From Cordia subcordata (Eukaryota; Streptophyta; Magnoliopsida; Boraginales; Cordiaceae): 64,000 nt of DNA. This document shows positions 1-11,480 of the stretch, in pieces (the first letter of the stretch is position 1; each line of letters starts with the position of its first letter). The stretch covers positions 8,538,501-8,602,500 of the forward strand of contig JAPTOF010000001.1 of the NCBI GenBank assembly GCA_028554755.1, written 5' to 3'. The notes under the pieces are model-generated. The model worked only from the letters and a program-made list of their open reading frames with translations, ran no database searches and was not told the DNA's origin. A program made the position numbers and the translations under genes.

Positions 1-1310
1 ATTTAATTTTTCTTCCAATCCAGCTATGTATCTAGTTAACTCGATTATATTTTTACAATTTTGTTGTTTTTGGTGCTTTCCTATTTTCGAACTTCGAATC
101 ATGGTCAGTTTGCATTTGGGTAACTGTGGGGGTTTTTAAAAAAAGTATTTATCATATTTGTATTAGTTAAAGCAAATTTGAACCCGGTAGTCTGACTCGG
201 AATTTGTGGGTTCAGTTATTTCACTCGCCGCCATTTTTGGAGGAAAAAAAAATACATATAACTAAATAAACGTCTCTTTGGCCAGAACTAATTGTAACAA
301 TCCAACTCAATTACTGGCATACCACCACATTCAAGCCTAATTAACTTGTCCAAAATGCTCAAGCATAACCACAGCCTAGAACCTCAAGTGGTGTCGGATC
401 TACCTGTAACTTGCTCTACTACTACCTGTAATGACCTAAACTCAACTACTGGTCTGGCACAACACTTTAGCCTAACCAATTGGCCCAAAATATATGCTTA
501 AACCTGTAATAATAGTAGCAGTGAGTCTAAGCATTTTAAAGTACACACAAATCTCATTTAGAACTGATGCGCGATTGGGCGTTACACTAATTGAGTAATC
601 TTGCATGGTTTGGCCAAAAAACCATACAATTAAATAAACCTCTCTTTGGCCAAAACTAATTGAGTAGCTTAAGCATTGGTAGCCAAAAAAATAGCAATAT
701 ACAGGATTCAAACGTTAATAGATCTCAAATCTTGAATAACATAAATAGTACCATAATTATGTATTCTATCAGGAATTACCCATTGAGAAATGTGTCTTGA
801 TGCTTAATAGTTTCCCCTGAACTACATATTCTTAATAATTAATCTGAATGTTGATATTTGTTACGAATTCTTTGTGCTCTTTTAAAAATGTATTAGACCC
901 TCATATAATACATCAAACTCACTCATATATTCCCTTTGTAGCTATTGAAAATAACCACATAATGACTTCCTCTGTTCATAGCAACCTAATTAGCCAACGT
1001 TTATATAATTTATATATCCCGCGAAAAAAGGAAATTAATTACAATGTATCTTGCATTCTTCACAAGACTCTCAGAAAGTCTTGATTGGCTATTTGGGAAA
1101 AAAGTGCTCAACTTGATCATATGCGTTCCATGTATTGTTGAACAGTATTTGATCGAAAATTGAGTGACTTTTTAGGCTCGGTTTGTTTGTTAAAAAATAC
1201 CTTGCTAGCAAAAAATATTTTTCTGGAAAAATATTTTCCTGAAAGGTAGAAATTTTTTTGGTGTTCGGTTATCATATTAAAAAATATTTTTTGATCACGA
1301 CCACGTGAAC
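1..1310. repeat. Spacer with first copy of the array's upstream repeat block
   Basis: No gene is seen. The stretch about 170-310 and 600-1110 resembles spacer at 7980-8440/9580-9670, 22170-22440, 32210-32400 and 34640-34700. Shared landmarks are a CTCTTTGGCCA-type string, a run ending in ATGAATAAT, and a CTTGCATTCTT...GACT stretch. In the other copies this block lies 1-2 kb upstream of an LFS-like gene or pseudogene. Here no gene follows, so this may be a truncated duplicate whose gene was lost. About 1175-1290 looks like part of a TIR element. Confidence 0.5.
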
Positions 1311-1700
1311 AGATGTACATGATGAACTAGTTACACAAGCCACATGTGGATGGATATACACAGCGTTAGATGCAGCTTTGGCAAACTGCTTGCAAGGATG
1401 CGTCACTATAGCTCGGAACATATAAGATTGCAACTTTGACAAGTTGCTTACAAGATGAGCTACCACGTGAATGGATATGCTACCTGAATAAGTCACATAT
1501 GGAAGGATATGTGTAGCAAAAATATTAGTCCAAAAGCCCAGTTGTGATACCATGTTAAGAATTATCAAGGTTCATCGTAAAAACTAATTTATTAACAGGA
1601 GAGGTGGAAAGGGACCTTATATCGTGGATATATCTATTGAGATGTATATATAGTCATACTCCACTTTCATATTCTTCTTTTTCAAGTAACCATGAACTTA
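1310..1700 (-). mobile_element. LTR-retrotransposon remnant (Copia-like junction)
   Basis: On the minus strand the sequence reads through TTCTTAACA directly into TGGTATCA at about 1545-1560. This is the usual end of a plant LTR followed by an initiator-Met tRNA primer-binding site. The LTR part would run from about 1555 to 1700 and the beginning of the internal region from about 1545 down to 1310. No coding domain is readable, so this is a decayed, partial element. Confidence 0.4.
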
Positions 1701-2770
1701 TTTTTCAAGCCAAGAAAACACTGCACGAAATCATTTATAGTGTTGAATTACTATTTCATCTTAGTTTAAACTTCTAGAGACATGATCAAGACTAAGAGAT
1801 TGTAGGCTATGCTTATTTTGCAACTTATAAATTCCTCGAAAAAGCACCCATTACGTACTTTTTTACTATTTGTAGTTTATAAGCCCCAAATATTTTCTTT
1901 TTTTAAAAAAAGAGGCAACACTCCCTACATAAGCCCTAAATAAACTAATCCAGAAGGCTGTAACGACAAAGTTTGCAATTTCAAGTACTCTTTGCGCCTC
2001 TTTCTCTACTTTCTTATTTTTCTTTTTTGCATGTAGTTATGAACTTATTTTTTAAGAGAGTTTTGTAATGTCTTTCCATGTCAATTCTTCGAGCGGGAGA
2101 GTTTTGTAACATCTTTCCAAACCTATTCTTTGTGATATGTGTGTATGCTTTATAATGTGGGTGGTTGCAATATCCAAATAGCATATAAAGATCTCCAACT
2201 TCTCAGATAGCATTATAAAGTCTTAACTCAAAATATAAAAGAAATGGATAAAATCATTTTGCATAAAAAGTAGAGTTGTGTCTACCAACAACCATGCTTT
2301 CAATTTTGAACATCTCAAGTAATTTTTTCTGCATAAACTTCTTGTTGTGAGAAATTAGATGATCTCAACCTTGACATTTCATCCAAGTCTAGAGTATTTA
2401 ATAAGAAAGCCTTCTCATTCACTATTGTATTTAGCTTCGAACTAATTGTACTTTAGTAGGAAATCGGCCTCTTATAGAATATATGCTCTGTTTGGAATAA
2501 ATTTATTAAAAATACATCTTATTTGATATTTTATATAAACAAAACATGCTTTGTCTCGAGTGTTGATAAGATGCTTGTGATAAGATGTCTTATTTATAAT
2601 TGTCAAAATTAAGGGTGAATTGCTTATACCTTATAAGATAAAAAGGGAAACAATGGAGATCTTTTGAAAGTTTTGTGAAACTTATATCTTGTAAGATGTC
2701 TTCTCTATAGTTGTCGAAGTATCTTTAACAAATAAGATAAGCATCTTACTAAGCTTATTCCAAACGCAGC
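1701..2770. repeat. Non-coding spacer with array-related repeats
   Basis: No gene. The segment about 1970-2050 (TTTGCGCCTCTTTCTCTAC and following T-rich string) recurs at about 35170-35250 and in weaker form at 35590-35660, just upstream of gene D. The segment 2170-2300 (AAAGATCTCCAACTT...) recurs at about 30360-30440. The rest shows no recognisable structure. Confidence 0.45.
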
Positions 2771-2775
2771 AATCT

Positions 2776-3214
2776 TGTTTGGGTACACATAAATGTAGCC
2801 CCCAAATTGAGAGGTTATAGGCCAAGCAGGCCCAAAAGTTAAACGATAAAGGGAGGCCCAACTATTAAGAGCTGGAAAATCACGGGACTAATATCCCATG
2901 AAACCAGGGAGGAAACAAGATTTGTATAAGACAAGTCAACTATATAAACAAGGAAGCAAACAATCATTGATTGAGACGTGTACTAAGTCCAAGTAATTAG
3001 CAGAATAATAGTCCCTTTATGATATGGAACCTTAAATCAAGGATGAAGGCTGGCTATATAAGAGGTATATGCATATCCAAGAAGGACACAATATAATAAC
3101 TTAAATACTTATTTACTATCTTGCCTTCATCAGCTACTCCACTCTCTTTCAACAAAAGGATCTCAATCCATCCCAAGGGGTAGGTTAAGATTTTAATTGT
3201 AGATAACCTCTACA
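2776..3214 (+). repeat. 5' LTR
   Basis: Left LTR of the element, beginning TGTTTGGG and ending CTCTACA. It is 439 bases long and aligns along its length with 5476-5948. Confidence 0.88.
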
Positions 3215-3709
3215 AGTTGGGACCTACCGTGGGGCCTAGCTTGTGATGAAAAAGTAAGAAGAACCTCTGGTTGTATGGTGGAAAGCTTACAACAATGGCA
3301 TCAACAAGTGGCGCCAAGACATCAATATATCACTCTAGTCTGCCAAGACATCAATATATCACTCTAGCCTACTACTTATTAACACCTTGTCATGTCTGGC
3401 AAAGGATATCTACTTTAGTTTCTGGTTTGTGCACATAATTCATTTTTGATCTTTTTGGCTAATTAAGCGTATCAAGTTAGATAGTTTTTGAAATATTATA
3501 CTGCTTAACGCTATGAAAAATGTAAGTTTGTTTTTTGAAAGTTATATATTCAAATGAAGAAAAATGCATTATCTTTGTTGAACATTCATGGTTTTGATTT
3601 TGAAATGAAAATTAAATATTGTAGAATTATATTTTGGGGAAGATGAATTCGTGATGAATTGTTATCCTCATAGCCGAATGACTTTCGGAAGCTAATGAAA
3701 TTAATTTTA

Positions 3710-4090
3710 GGCTCTGTTTGGCCTAGCTGTGCGATTTCAGCTATTGAGCTGTTGAGATTTTAGCAGTAGAGCTATGGGTAAAAGTGCTGTTGAATAAAAG
3801 TAGTTGATTGTTTGATCCGATATTTTAGAATTTAAGCTTTCAGTTGTTTTGAGGGTAATAGTATTTTTGAGAAAAAAATGAAGAAAAGCAATTTTTAACA
3901 AGACATATAAACAACTTTTCAAAAACCTTTTCTGAAAAGCTCCACCTTGGAGCTTTTAGATTTTTAGCTTTTTTTAGCTTCAACTTTTATTTAAAAACTC
4001 TTTTAAAAATGGGCCAAATAAGTCAATTTTAGTTGTTAAACTCATAGAAATTACTTTTGAGTTTCCAAAAGATAGGCCAAACAGACTTTT
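3710..4090. mobile_element. Nested TIR element (Tourist- or hAT-like MITE)
   Basis: The ends are inverted copies: GGCTCTGTTTGGCC on the left and GGCCAAACAGAC on the right, about 380 bases apart and bounded by TTTTA/TTTTAA. It lies inside the LTR element and so inserted later. A diverged relative begins at about 52477 (GCTCTGTTTGGCCTAATTG). Confidence 0.6.
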
Positions 4091-4299
4091 AATCTTGAGG
4101 ATTTTGAATTATGTTAATTTATGCATATGTATTGAACTATATATAAGAGTATAGGTTACAATCTTTGGCTTATTTGATTATGTTGGTCTTTGGATGAGGA
4201 TAAATGTTTTGCATCGAGACCTATTTATGTACTTTTTTGAGATTTAATTGACGAGGTTGAAGCATATGGATTATAAGTTTATTATCATTTTACCTCTAG

Positions 4300-5165
4300 G
4301 GAACCCTTCGATCTTGCATCAGGGTTGTGACTGATTATATATTGCAATCCCTCAATCTCACATCAGGGCTGCAACAATTCATACGTACCAGCCTTTTGAT
4401 CTTACATTAGGACTGCGACTAATCAGACATTCCAACCCTTCAATCTTTTTTCAGGGTTGTGACCGATCATACATGCTAGCCCTTCGATTTCACATCAAAG
4501 CTACGACAATTCATATGTTCTAACCTTTCAATCTTACAATAGGGTTATGACTGATCATATATTCCAACCCTTCGATCTTACATCGAGGTTACGATAATTT
4601 CTATGTACCAGCCCTTGGATCTCACATCAAGTCTGCGACAATGCCCTTGGATCTCACATCAGTGCTGTGACAATTCATATGTTCCAACCCTTCGATCTTA
4701 CATCAAGGTTGTGATTGATCATACTTTTCAGCTCTTCGATCTCACGTTTGGGCTGCGAAATGCCCTTGGATCACACATCATGGCTGCAATAATTCATATT
4801 CCAACCTTTTGATCTTACATTACAGTTGTGATTAATCATACATTTCAGCTTGTCGATCTCACATCAAGACTGCAACTAATTACATATTCCAGCCCTTCGA
4901 TTTTACATCATGGCCACAACCTCAAAAGGCCCTTTAATTTTACATCAAGGTTGAGACCTCAAACGACATTTCAATTTTACATCAAGGTCATGACATAAAA
5001 ATTCCTTCGATTTTACAACAGGGATACAACTTAAAAACCTTTCAATTTTACATCATGGCCGCAACTTAAAAGCCTTTTTTTTTTTTTAAATATTAGGCCG
5101 CGGACATAAAAGAACCTACGACTTTACATGTAGGCCATGACTTACAGGTTCTTCAAGACCGCGAC
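4300..5165 (+). repeat. Degenerate ~44-bp tandem repeat inside the LTR element
   Basis: Repeated units follow the pattern CCCTTCGATCT..ACATCAGGG.TGCGAC..ATCATA..TTCCAA. The period is about 43-45 bases from 4300 to 4910, continuing as shorter, more diverged units (about 35 bases) to 5165. Around 15 or more units are readable by eye. Translation gives only short repetitive frames, so this is satellite-like filler rather than coding sequence. Confidence 0.85.
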
Positions 5166-5475
5166 TTTATAACATACTAAGGACCCTTATTTTCACTTTG
5201 GGGTCACTGGTCACCCCGTGATTTCTATCAACACAAGTGAAATAGTTCAAACCTTTAACATCTAAAAGCTACAACCACACCAACGGCAGTAAGGCATTCA
5301 AAGCTTGAAATGATGTGGAATGATTAATAAGAGACGTAAAGAGAAAAGGGGCATTTAATGAGAAGGAAACTGAGATAAAAATGTTTCGGGTTAGGAAAGA
5401 GTAACAAACCTTATGGTGTACGGGCCTGGTAAAATTACTCACCACCCCTTACGGACTGGTGAATAAGGGGCAAAC

Positions 5476-5948
5476 TATTTGGGCCCATATAAATATGACC
5501 CTTAAATGAGAGGTCATAGGCCAAGCAGGCCCAGAAGCTGAACTACAAAGGGAGGCCCTAGATTACTAACATGGCTCCAAACCTAAGAGGCCCAACTATG
5601 AAGGAGCTAGTCACACGGGATTAATAAATCCCATGAAACCAAGGAAGAAGAAAGATTTATGTAAGGCAAGTCAACTATATGAACAAGGAAGCAAACCAAT
5701 CATCGATTGAGACATGTACTAAGTCCAAGTAATTAGCATAATAATAGCCTCTTTAAGAGATGGAACCTTAAATCAAGGATGAAGGACGGGTAGATAAGAG
5801 GCATATGCATATCCAAATAGGACATAACATAATAACCTGAATACTCATCCATTACCCTGCCTTCATTAGCTACCCTACTCTCTCAACAAAAGGGTCCCAA
5901 TCAGTCCCAAGGGATAGGTTAAGACACTAATTGTAGATAACCTCTACA
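5476..5948 (+). repeat. 3' LTR
   Basis: Right LTR, beginning TATTTGGG (first bases diverged from the left copy) and ending CTCTACA. It carries an extra segment near 5560-5590 that the left LTR lacks. Confidence 0.88.
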
Positions 5949-5953
5949 AATCT

Positions 5954-6640
5954 AAAATTGAAACAAGGCTAGGAACAAGGCTGTCTGCAATAGCCTGGAC
6001 TTCAAGGTATTGGTTCATGGATTTGGAACTCTTAGAGATTGTATGCAACTTGTTTTTGAGTTGAAGCAATGTGTTCTTGAGTTAGAGTTGAATTATCCCT
6101 CAAGAGGTTCCTAAATACCAAATGATGGACTGAGATTAAGAATTTGAGCCTTTATCCGTTATCTTGCTTCTTATGTGTTCTTCTTTTTTTTTTTTTTCAA
6201 AACATTAGTTATAAATAATAGAGTGGTTCTTGGAAATAGAGAGGGATGAAAATATAGAGGTTCTTGGACCTGCAAATTTTTTTGAAGCAACACTAGATGA
6301 AATCTTGTCAAGTGAATGATCAAGCGGCAAAAGTATTGGTATGTATGTTCTGTTTTCAAGTCTACTCAATTCAAATGTTATTAGTTATTGTGGTTATGTT
6401 GTGATATGAATTAATCATATTTTCCAATTTTAGAACTGTTAACACTAAATTAAATGGGCAGATTGAAGACTCTAATTATTCTAGAGATGTGCTTTTTAAC
6501 TTGAAGCAAGAAGCATTTGTGGACACCTTAAGTCCAGAACATCCAGGAAGTGCTCGAGCTTTAGTTTTGGGGCTACTCCATCTTCATTCTACATATATGT
6601 GTGTGTGTGTTAGGGGGGGGGGGGTTATACTCTAGTATAA
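5954..6640. other. Non-coding spacer
   Basis: No gene recognised. It contains a T-run near 6184-6200, a TG microsatellite (about 6597-6611) and a G-run (about 6613-6624). Confidence 0.5.
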
Positions 6641-7044
6641 GGGCTTGTTTGGTTTCTATTTTTCGAAAATAGATTTTAGTTTTTAAAAATAGAAAAAAAA
6701 AGAAAAATCTTTTTGGTAAGACCGTTTTTGTTTTCAGTTTTTAAAAATAGTTTTCAGAATAGTTGTTTTAAAAATATGAAACAGAGAACAACTCAGAAAG
6801 TTGTTTTTAAAAACTTCACAAAAACAAGGATGAATATACATCATTAATGACAATGTACTAATGAAAATACTATTATAATGGAAAATACTTTTTTCTTTAA
6901 TTTCTCTCTTCTTTATATCTATTTTATCATAAAATTAACCAAACATAATTTTTAAAATTTTTGTTCTCAAAACTGTTTTTGAAATATATTTTGAAGAACC
7001 ATTTTCAAAACAAAAAAAAACAAAAATAGAAACCAAATAAGCCC
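6641..7044. mobile_element. Tourist/PIF-Harbinger-like MITE
   Basis: The terminal inverted repeats start GGGCTTGTTTGGTTTCTATT on the left; the right end reads the inverse of GGGCTTATTTGGTTTCTATT. The 404-base element is flanked by TAA at 6638-6640 and 7045-7047, the 3-base TWA target-site duplication typical of PIF/Harbinger elements. There is no coding capacity. Confidence 0.88.
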
Positions 7045-8349
7045 TAATATTTGACATTCCTTGCGATATAGGGATGTAAGTTAAATTTAGCAAGTATGGA
7101 AGATTATAAGGGAATTTTGATAATAGAGGAGAGTCTAATACAATTTATACAATTCATAAGAGGTTTTATCTCTTTCTGTCTCTTTCTTTAATCTGTTTTT
7201 ATCTATTTATCTATCGATCTGTCTATCAATACCCCAATGATCTTCCAAATTCATCCGTGTTTATATATATGTGTGTGTGTTTTGTGTTTGCATGTATATG
7301 TGTGTATATATGTGTGTGTATATATGCATACGTACATTAACACATTCTTTCTTTGAAGTAATCAATTTAATTAATATTAAATATGATAAAGAAGTAATTA
7401 ATTTTTAAAAATAAAAGCAAAAACCTACTGATATCAAATCACAATTATTTTTCTTACTTCCTAAATCCATACCCCAATTGTCTTCCAATTTCATATGTGT
7501 GTTGTGTTTGCGTGCATATGTGTGTGTATACGCAGGCGTACATTTACGCGTTCTCTCTTTGAAGTAATTAGTTTAACTAATATTAAGTATGATAATGAAG
7601 TAATTAGTTTTTAAAAGTAGAAGCAAAGAACCTACTGAGATCCAAATTATCCGCTCTTTAATCTCCAAAATATTAGTTTTTTAAGAAAATATAAGCATCA
7701 TTTCTTTGACCTTCTCCGCTCGTCAATCTCCAATTTGAACCCACACCTAACCGAAGACCACATGATCAACTAATTACAAATATAATTAAAGAATGCAAGA
7801 CACATGCATGTATACGCTTTCGTAGTATTAAAGTATGTCCTTCTCGAATATTATTCAAGATTTATTTGGCATTACAATAAGTCTGTTTCTCTCTCTCATG
7901 ACCAAATCACGCAAACCTCCTCAATTATTTCTGGAATTTTATGATACGTATTTTCTTTAATTTGATTATGGCAACGAAGTCTCTATTAAAATCCGCAACT
8001 TGGATTGATCCAATCTACCAGGTTCGGATATGCTTAAGAAAATCTGAATTTGCGGGTTTTAATAGTTAGTACAGTCGCTGCCATTTTCACAAGAAAAAGA
8101 ACACATATAAATAAAACTCTCTTTGGCCAAAAGTAATTGAGGAATCTTGCATGTTTTGGTCATGAGAGAGGAAAATAGGATCTTGAATAACATGAATAAT
8201 CCCTTTTTTTTTTTGGTCGAAACATGAATAATACCACAATTTATGTATCCTCTCACGATTTACTCATTGAGAAATAATGTATTAGGCGTGCTTAATAGCT
8301 TCACCTGGACTATATATACATTCTTGGTAATTAATCTCAACGTTTATAA

Positions 8350-8388
<39 letters not shown>

Positions 8389-8440
8389 CAAGAAAAAGAT
8401 TAAGAAAAAAGGAGTTTCTTATAACGTATCTTGCACTTTA
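7045..8440. repeat. Duplicated upstream spacer blocks of gene A
   Basis: 7060-7200 resembles 19805-19945. The segment at 7330-7440 recurs in tandem at 7540-7650 and again at 21490-21560 and 31825-31935 (shared core GTATGATAATGAA..AATTAGTT and GCAAAGAACCTACTGA). 7980-8440 matches the block at 170-1110, 22170-22440 and 32210-32400. An (AT)n run lies at about 8348-8384. No gene is present; this is the far-upstream part of a segmental duplication unit. Confidence 0.65.
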
Positions 8441-9578
8441 GGGCAAATTCTATTGTTAGTCCTTATTGTTGGCTCATTGTGCTATTTTAACCCCTGTTTT
8501 TAATAAAAGTAATATAATTAGTCTCTAATGTCATAAAACATGAAAATATTAGTGCTCTTCGTTAAATTAGTATTAGGAAATAACAAAAAAAATCAAAATT
8601 TAAAGGGTAAAATTGTCTTTTACTTAAAAAATCTTTTTTTCCCCTTTTTTTCCCCCTATTCTTCCCCAATCAACCCCAATCAAACCGAAACCACCTTCTT
8701 CGCCATTGCATCACCGCCAATCTTTCACCAACCACTTGCATTTTGGCAACTTCATCCAAAAAGTTTCTCAATTCCATTTTGGCTCCTCTTTCTTTTATTT
8801 CTCATCCATTTTGTTTCTCCTCATTTTCCAGAATTAACGAGGAAAAGAAAAGGACAAGAGGAAGTAGAAAAGATCTGATTTGAGGAACTGTTTTTTTTTT
8901 TTTCCCTTTCTTCTTTTTTCTTTCTTTCTTTTTTTTTTTGGGTTTTCTTGAACCCCAATATTAGACTTATAAAATTGACCAAACCATTTGTAGAAGATTC
9001 TTTTTTTTTCCAAGGATGAACTATTTTATCTTTTGTTAATGTAATCCTTCTTTATTATTTTGCTTTGAGTGAAAGACATTAGATTTAATCTTCAGGCTTT
9101 CAGCCATTCACATTGTAATAACTAATAGCACTTAAAAGGCCTCTCACGTGAATTTTTTTAATATTATGAGCTCAATCCATAGAATTTAAATTCTTGTACC
9201 GTTAAGATTATAGAGTCACTAAAGAAATTAAATAGTATTAAATAATACCCTGTTTGACTTGGTGAAAAGTTGTTGGTGTTGCAGTGGCGGGGAACGTTGA
9301 TGGGGTTGATTGAGGAAGAAGAGGGAAAAAAGGGAAAGAAAGGGCTTTTAAAATTAAAAGACAATTTTACTCTTTAAATTTGGCCTTTTTTGGTTATTTT
9401 CTAATATTAATTTAATGGAGAGGATTAATATTATCATGTCTTGTAATATTGAGGACTAGTTGTAACACTTTCATAACATTAAGGATTAATTGTGTTGCTT
9501 TTTGTAACATTGAAACTAATTGTATTACTTTTGTAACAATAAGGACTAGAATGGCACAATGAGCCAACAATGGGGTCC
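8441..9578. mobile_element. Long-TIR (MULE-like) element inserted in the spacer block
   Basis: The two ends are long inverted copies: TTGTTGGCTCATTGTGC near 8466 is matched by GCACAATGAGCCAACAA near 9554, and similarity continues inward through an AAGTAATA.AATTAGT motif and an AAATTTAAAGGGTAAAATTG-type string. The surrounding spacer, compared with the uninterrupted copy at 32310-32345, shows the insertion between CTTGCA.CTTTA and CATTCTTTA. This fits a roughly 9-base target-site duplication, as in Mutator-like elements, with a 2-base loss on the left. The interior is pyrimidine-rich low complexity with no transposase. Confidence 0.65.
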
Positions 9579-10262
9579 CATTCTTTAAAAGACTTTCTCG
9601 GAAGTCTCTGGTTGCGGATTTGGACGAAAAACAGTCAACTTGATCGTAAGTGATTTCTGGTTTACGAAAGAAGAAAATTAGCACTGCAACATTTTGAGTT
9701 TGTTATAAGTGTTAAAAAACCATTGCAAAAAGAATAAAAACTATTATGAAAAACTTCATGCAAAAAGACATTTTTAACTCTTCAAATTTAATGTTGCTAT
9801 TAGTTAAAAATGTTGTAGCCAGGGTTGGTCGAAAATGGAGATTGAAGAGTGAAGAAGAGAAGCTCCTGACTTGCTCCAAAGTCTTTGGTTGAAAATTTGG
9901 GTGACTTTATTAGAGAAATTATCCGTAATTTTTACCTAAATTTTCCAATAACAATTGTAGCTCTAATCTTAGAATTTTACCATAGATAAACAATGTGATA
10001 GTGTTTGTATTACACTTTACAATTCACTTAATGTCACAGCTTTCGTCTCTTAGAATTTTCTTGCAAGGGCTCCGGCACATAGTATGAGACGGGACACACG
10101 CACCTTCACATGGATATATTCTTAAATATCCATGCACGTAATAAAAATTAATAATATATATTCAGTAGCATTGACTTACTATTAATTAACACGTCGAAGG
10201 AGTCCATTATTTATCATGTTTCCTAGCAGCTTGATGCTGACCATTTCATAACAAAATTATTA
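9579..10262. repeat. Gene A upstream spacer
   Basis: This continues the duplicated block, beginning AAAAGACTTTCTCGGAAGTC, and runs into the promoter shared by A, B, C and D. The stretch 10030-10260 (TTTCGTCTCTTAGAATTTT...) has counterparts at 23425-23590 and 35800-35995. No gene is seen. Confidence 0.6.
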
Positions 10263-10282
10263 GTGATCACTCCTCTATATAA
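10263..10282 (+). promoter_or_regulatory. Gene A core promoter: GTGATCAC palindrome and TATA box
   Basis: An 8-base palindrome GTGATCAC (10263-10270) is followed after 4 bases by CTATATAA (10275-10282), 78 bases ahead of the ATG. The same arrangement stands before gene B (23591/23603), gene D (35994 as GTGGTCAC /36006) and pseudogene C. Conservation across duplicates may simply reflect recent duplication. Confidence 0.8.
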
Positions 10283-10360
10283 GTGAGTCGACACCCCAAT
10301 TGTTTTCCTCATTCTAGCCTTTCTCGTTCCTCTAAAACTTCCCGAAAAGGGGGAAAAAAA

Positions 10361-10939
10361 ATGGAACAAAAAAACCCTTACAAATCTTCTCTCTACTCTC
10401 TCATGGCAACTCTATTTTTTCTTCTCCTTTTCAGCCAAGCTGTCTTTGCAACTAAAGAACAGCGTCAGTGGCGAGGCTATCTCAATTATACGCTAAATGG
10501 CTACACAGTAGAACAAGTGTGGCCCCTAGTGGAGAATTATTGCGATCTTTACAAAGTCTTTGCTAATCTTCTCGCATCTTTCTGTGTTAAAGGAGTCCCA
10601 GGACGTGCTGGACAAGTTCGTTACGTGGTGTATGATAAACCAGCCCCCCCTGGCCGCAATTTTACCGAACGAGTCATTGGTTGGGAAAGGCACAAGCTGT
10701 TAGAAATAAACCATAAAAAGCATTATGTGTATTATGTTATGACGGGCAATAACTTTGTGATGAATAATTACTATGCAACTATGAAAGTATCTCCAGCACC
10801 TAAGGGAACCCTATATGAGTGGTTTTACAGAGTTGATCCCATCGACGAGTATACCGCTGACGGTTTCTATAATCTCCTTTCGCCTTTCTTCCGAAATGCT
10901 ATGAAGAATGCTGAGAGAATTTTGCGACCAACTAATTAG
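10361..10939 (+). CDS. Secreted LFS-like SRPBCC (Bet v 1 fold) protein, gene A
   Basis: 192-residue intronless gene of the lachrymatory-factor-synthase-like, Polyketide_cyc2 branch of the SRPBCC superfamily. Residues 1-30 form a signal peptide (hydrophobic 14-28, V-F-A cleavage site before Thr31). The domain then runs from W37 to the end, with family landmarks VEQVWPLVENYCDLYKVF (50-67), GQVRY (84-88), W108-E109 and YEWFYRVDPID (152-162). R87 matches the Arg of the LFS motif IRYC. The site of the LFS KEK/KER Glu is His111, with Glu at 109. Sequons at N42 (NYT) and N100 (NFT), and Cys61/Cys75, fit passage through the secretory pathway. It is about 91% identical by eye to gene D. The in-frame reading upstream of 10361 has no ATG and covers the TATA region, so this ATG is chosen. 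AATAAA lies at 11015. Ligand and reaction are unknown. Confidence 0.93.
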   Translation: MEQKNPYKSSLYSLMATLFFLLLFSQAVFATKEQRQWRGYLNYTLNGYTVEQVWPLVENYCDLYKVFANLLASFCVKGVPGRAGQVRYVVYDKPAPPGRNFTERVIGWERHKLLEINHKKHYVYYVMTGNNFVMNNYYATMKVSPAPKGTLYEWFYRVDPIDEYTADGFYNLLSPFFRNAMKNAERILRPTN

Positions 10940-11447
10940 GTATATTTCGGGTGAAGAGAACATTGCTCCATTCAGATGTGTGGATTATCTACTACTTTGT
11001 GTCATTATGTATCAAATAAATGGCAACTATACCACAAGTTTAGTTGTTTAGTGAGCTGTCCTTTAATTTCCCTTCATGGTCAATTCTCTAGGTGTGTGTT
11101 GTAATATTGGCCTTTGGTCTTTTCTTAAATTAAATAAATAAAGACAATTATTTATTTAAAGAACTTTTTACTTATCATGCTCATCAATATTTATCTTATA
11201 CAAACTAACACAATTATTTCAATGAAATCAATGTAGTTTTTCTTTTTCGAAAGGTGCAAATTCATGTGTTGGAAGTCAACATATTGAGAAGATAATTAGA
11301 TTTGTCTAAAATAAATCTTCTAACTTCTTTCAACCATTGACAATAATCTCACCACTTAACTAAACACTTCAGGCACTCTTGATAAAAGAGTAGTTTCACA
11401 ATGTAAGCAAAGATAAAGGTCAGAATCATGCCTTTGGTTATTATATA
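10940..11447. other. Gene A 3' UTR and duplicated downstream block
   Basis: The 3' UTR resembles those of B (interrupted by a LINE) and D, including TGTGTCATTATGTATCAAATAAA (in part) with AATAAA at 11015-11020. 11160-11400 (TACTTATCATGCTCATCAAT, later ACCATTGACAATAATCT) recurs at 36925-37145 and at 29450-30080. No gene. Confidence 0.65.
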
Positions 11448-11480
11448 CTAGTCATGCTTGCCCGTGCATAAGCACGGGAG
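11448..11480 (-). mobile_element. Helitron 3' terminus (hairpin + CTAG|T)
   Basis: Read on the minus strand, a perfect 7-base stem (CCCGTGC, 4-base loop, GCACGGG; 11461-11478) is followed after 9 bases by CTAG (11448-11451) and then T. This is the canonical 3' end of plant Helitrons. The element would extend to higher coordinates. No matching TCTATACTA 5' end was found before the CACTA element, so its length is open. Confidence 0.7.

Larger units (their letters stand above)
2771..5953 (+). mobile_element. Non-autonomous LTR retrotransposon with 5-bp target-site duplication
   Basis: Two related direct repeats at 2776-3214 and 5476-5948 form the LTRs; both end in CTCTACA. They are flanked by the same 5 bases, AATCT, at 2771-2775 and 5949-5953. 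Just inside the left LTR is TTGGGACCTACCGTGGGG, similar to the post-LTR sequence of plant Gypsy-type elements. Just before the right LTR is AATAAGGGGCAAA, a plausible polypurine tract. The 2.2-kb interior has no gag-pol reading frame; it holds a nested TIR element and a long degenerate tandem repeat. This is therefore a LARD-like non-autonomous element. The LTRs differ at many positions, and the right one carries about 30 extra bases near 5560-5590, so the insertion is old. Confidence 0.9.

Noticed and set aside
8540..8878. 112-residue frame, Pro/Phe-rich
   Set aside because: It lies in a pyrimidine-rich arm of the long-TIR element and looks like a composition artefact.
10283..10360. N-terminal extension of gene A by 26 codons
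   Set aside because: The extension has no ATG start and begins at a GTG next to the TATA box. Genes B and D start at the ATG equivalent to 10361.
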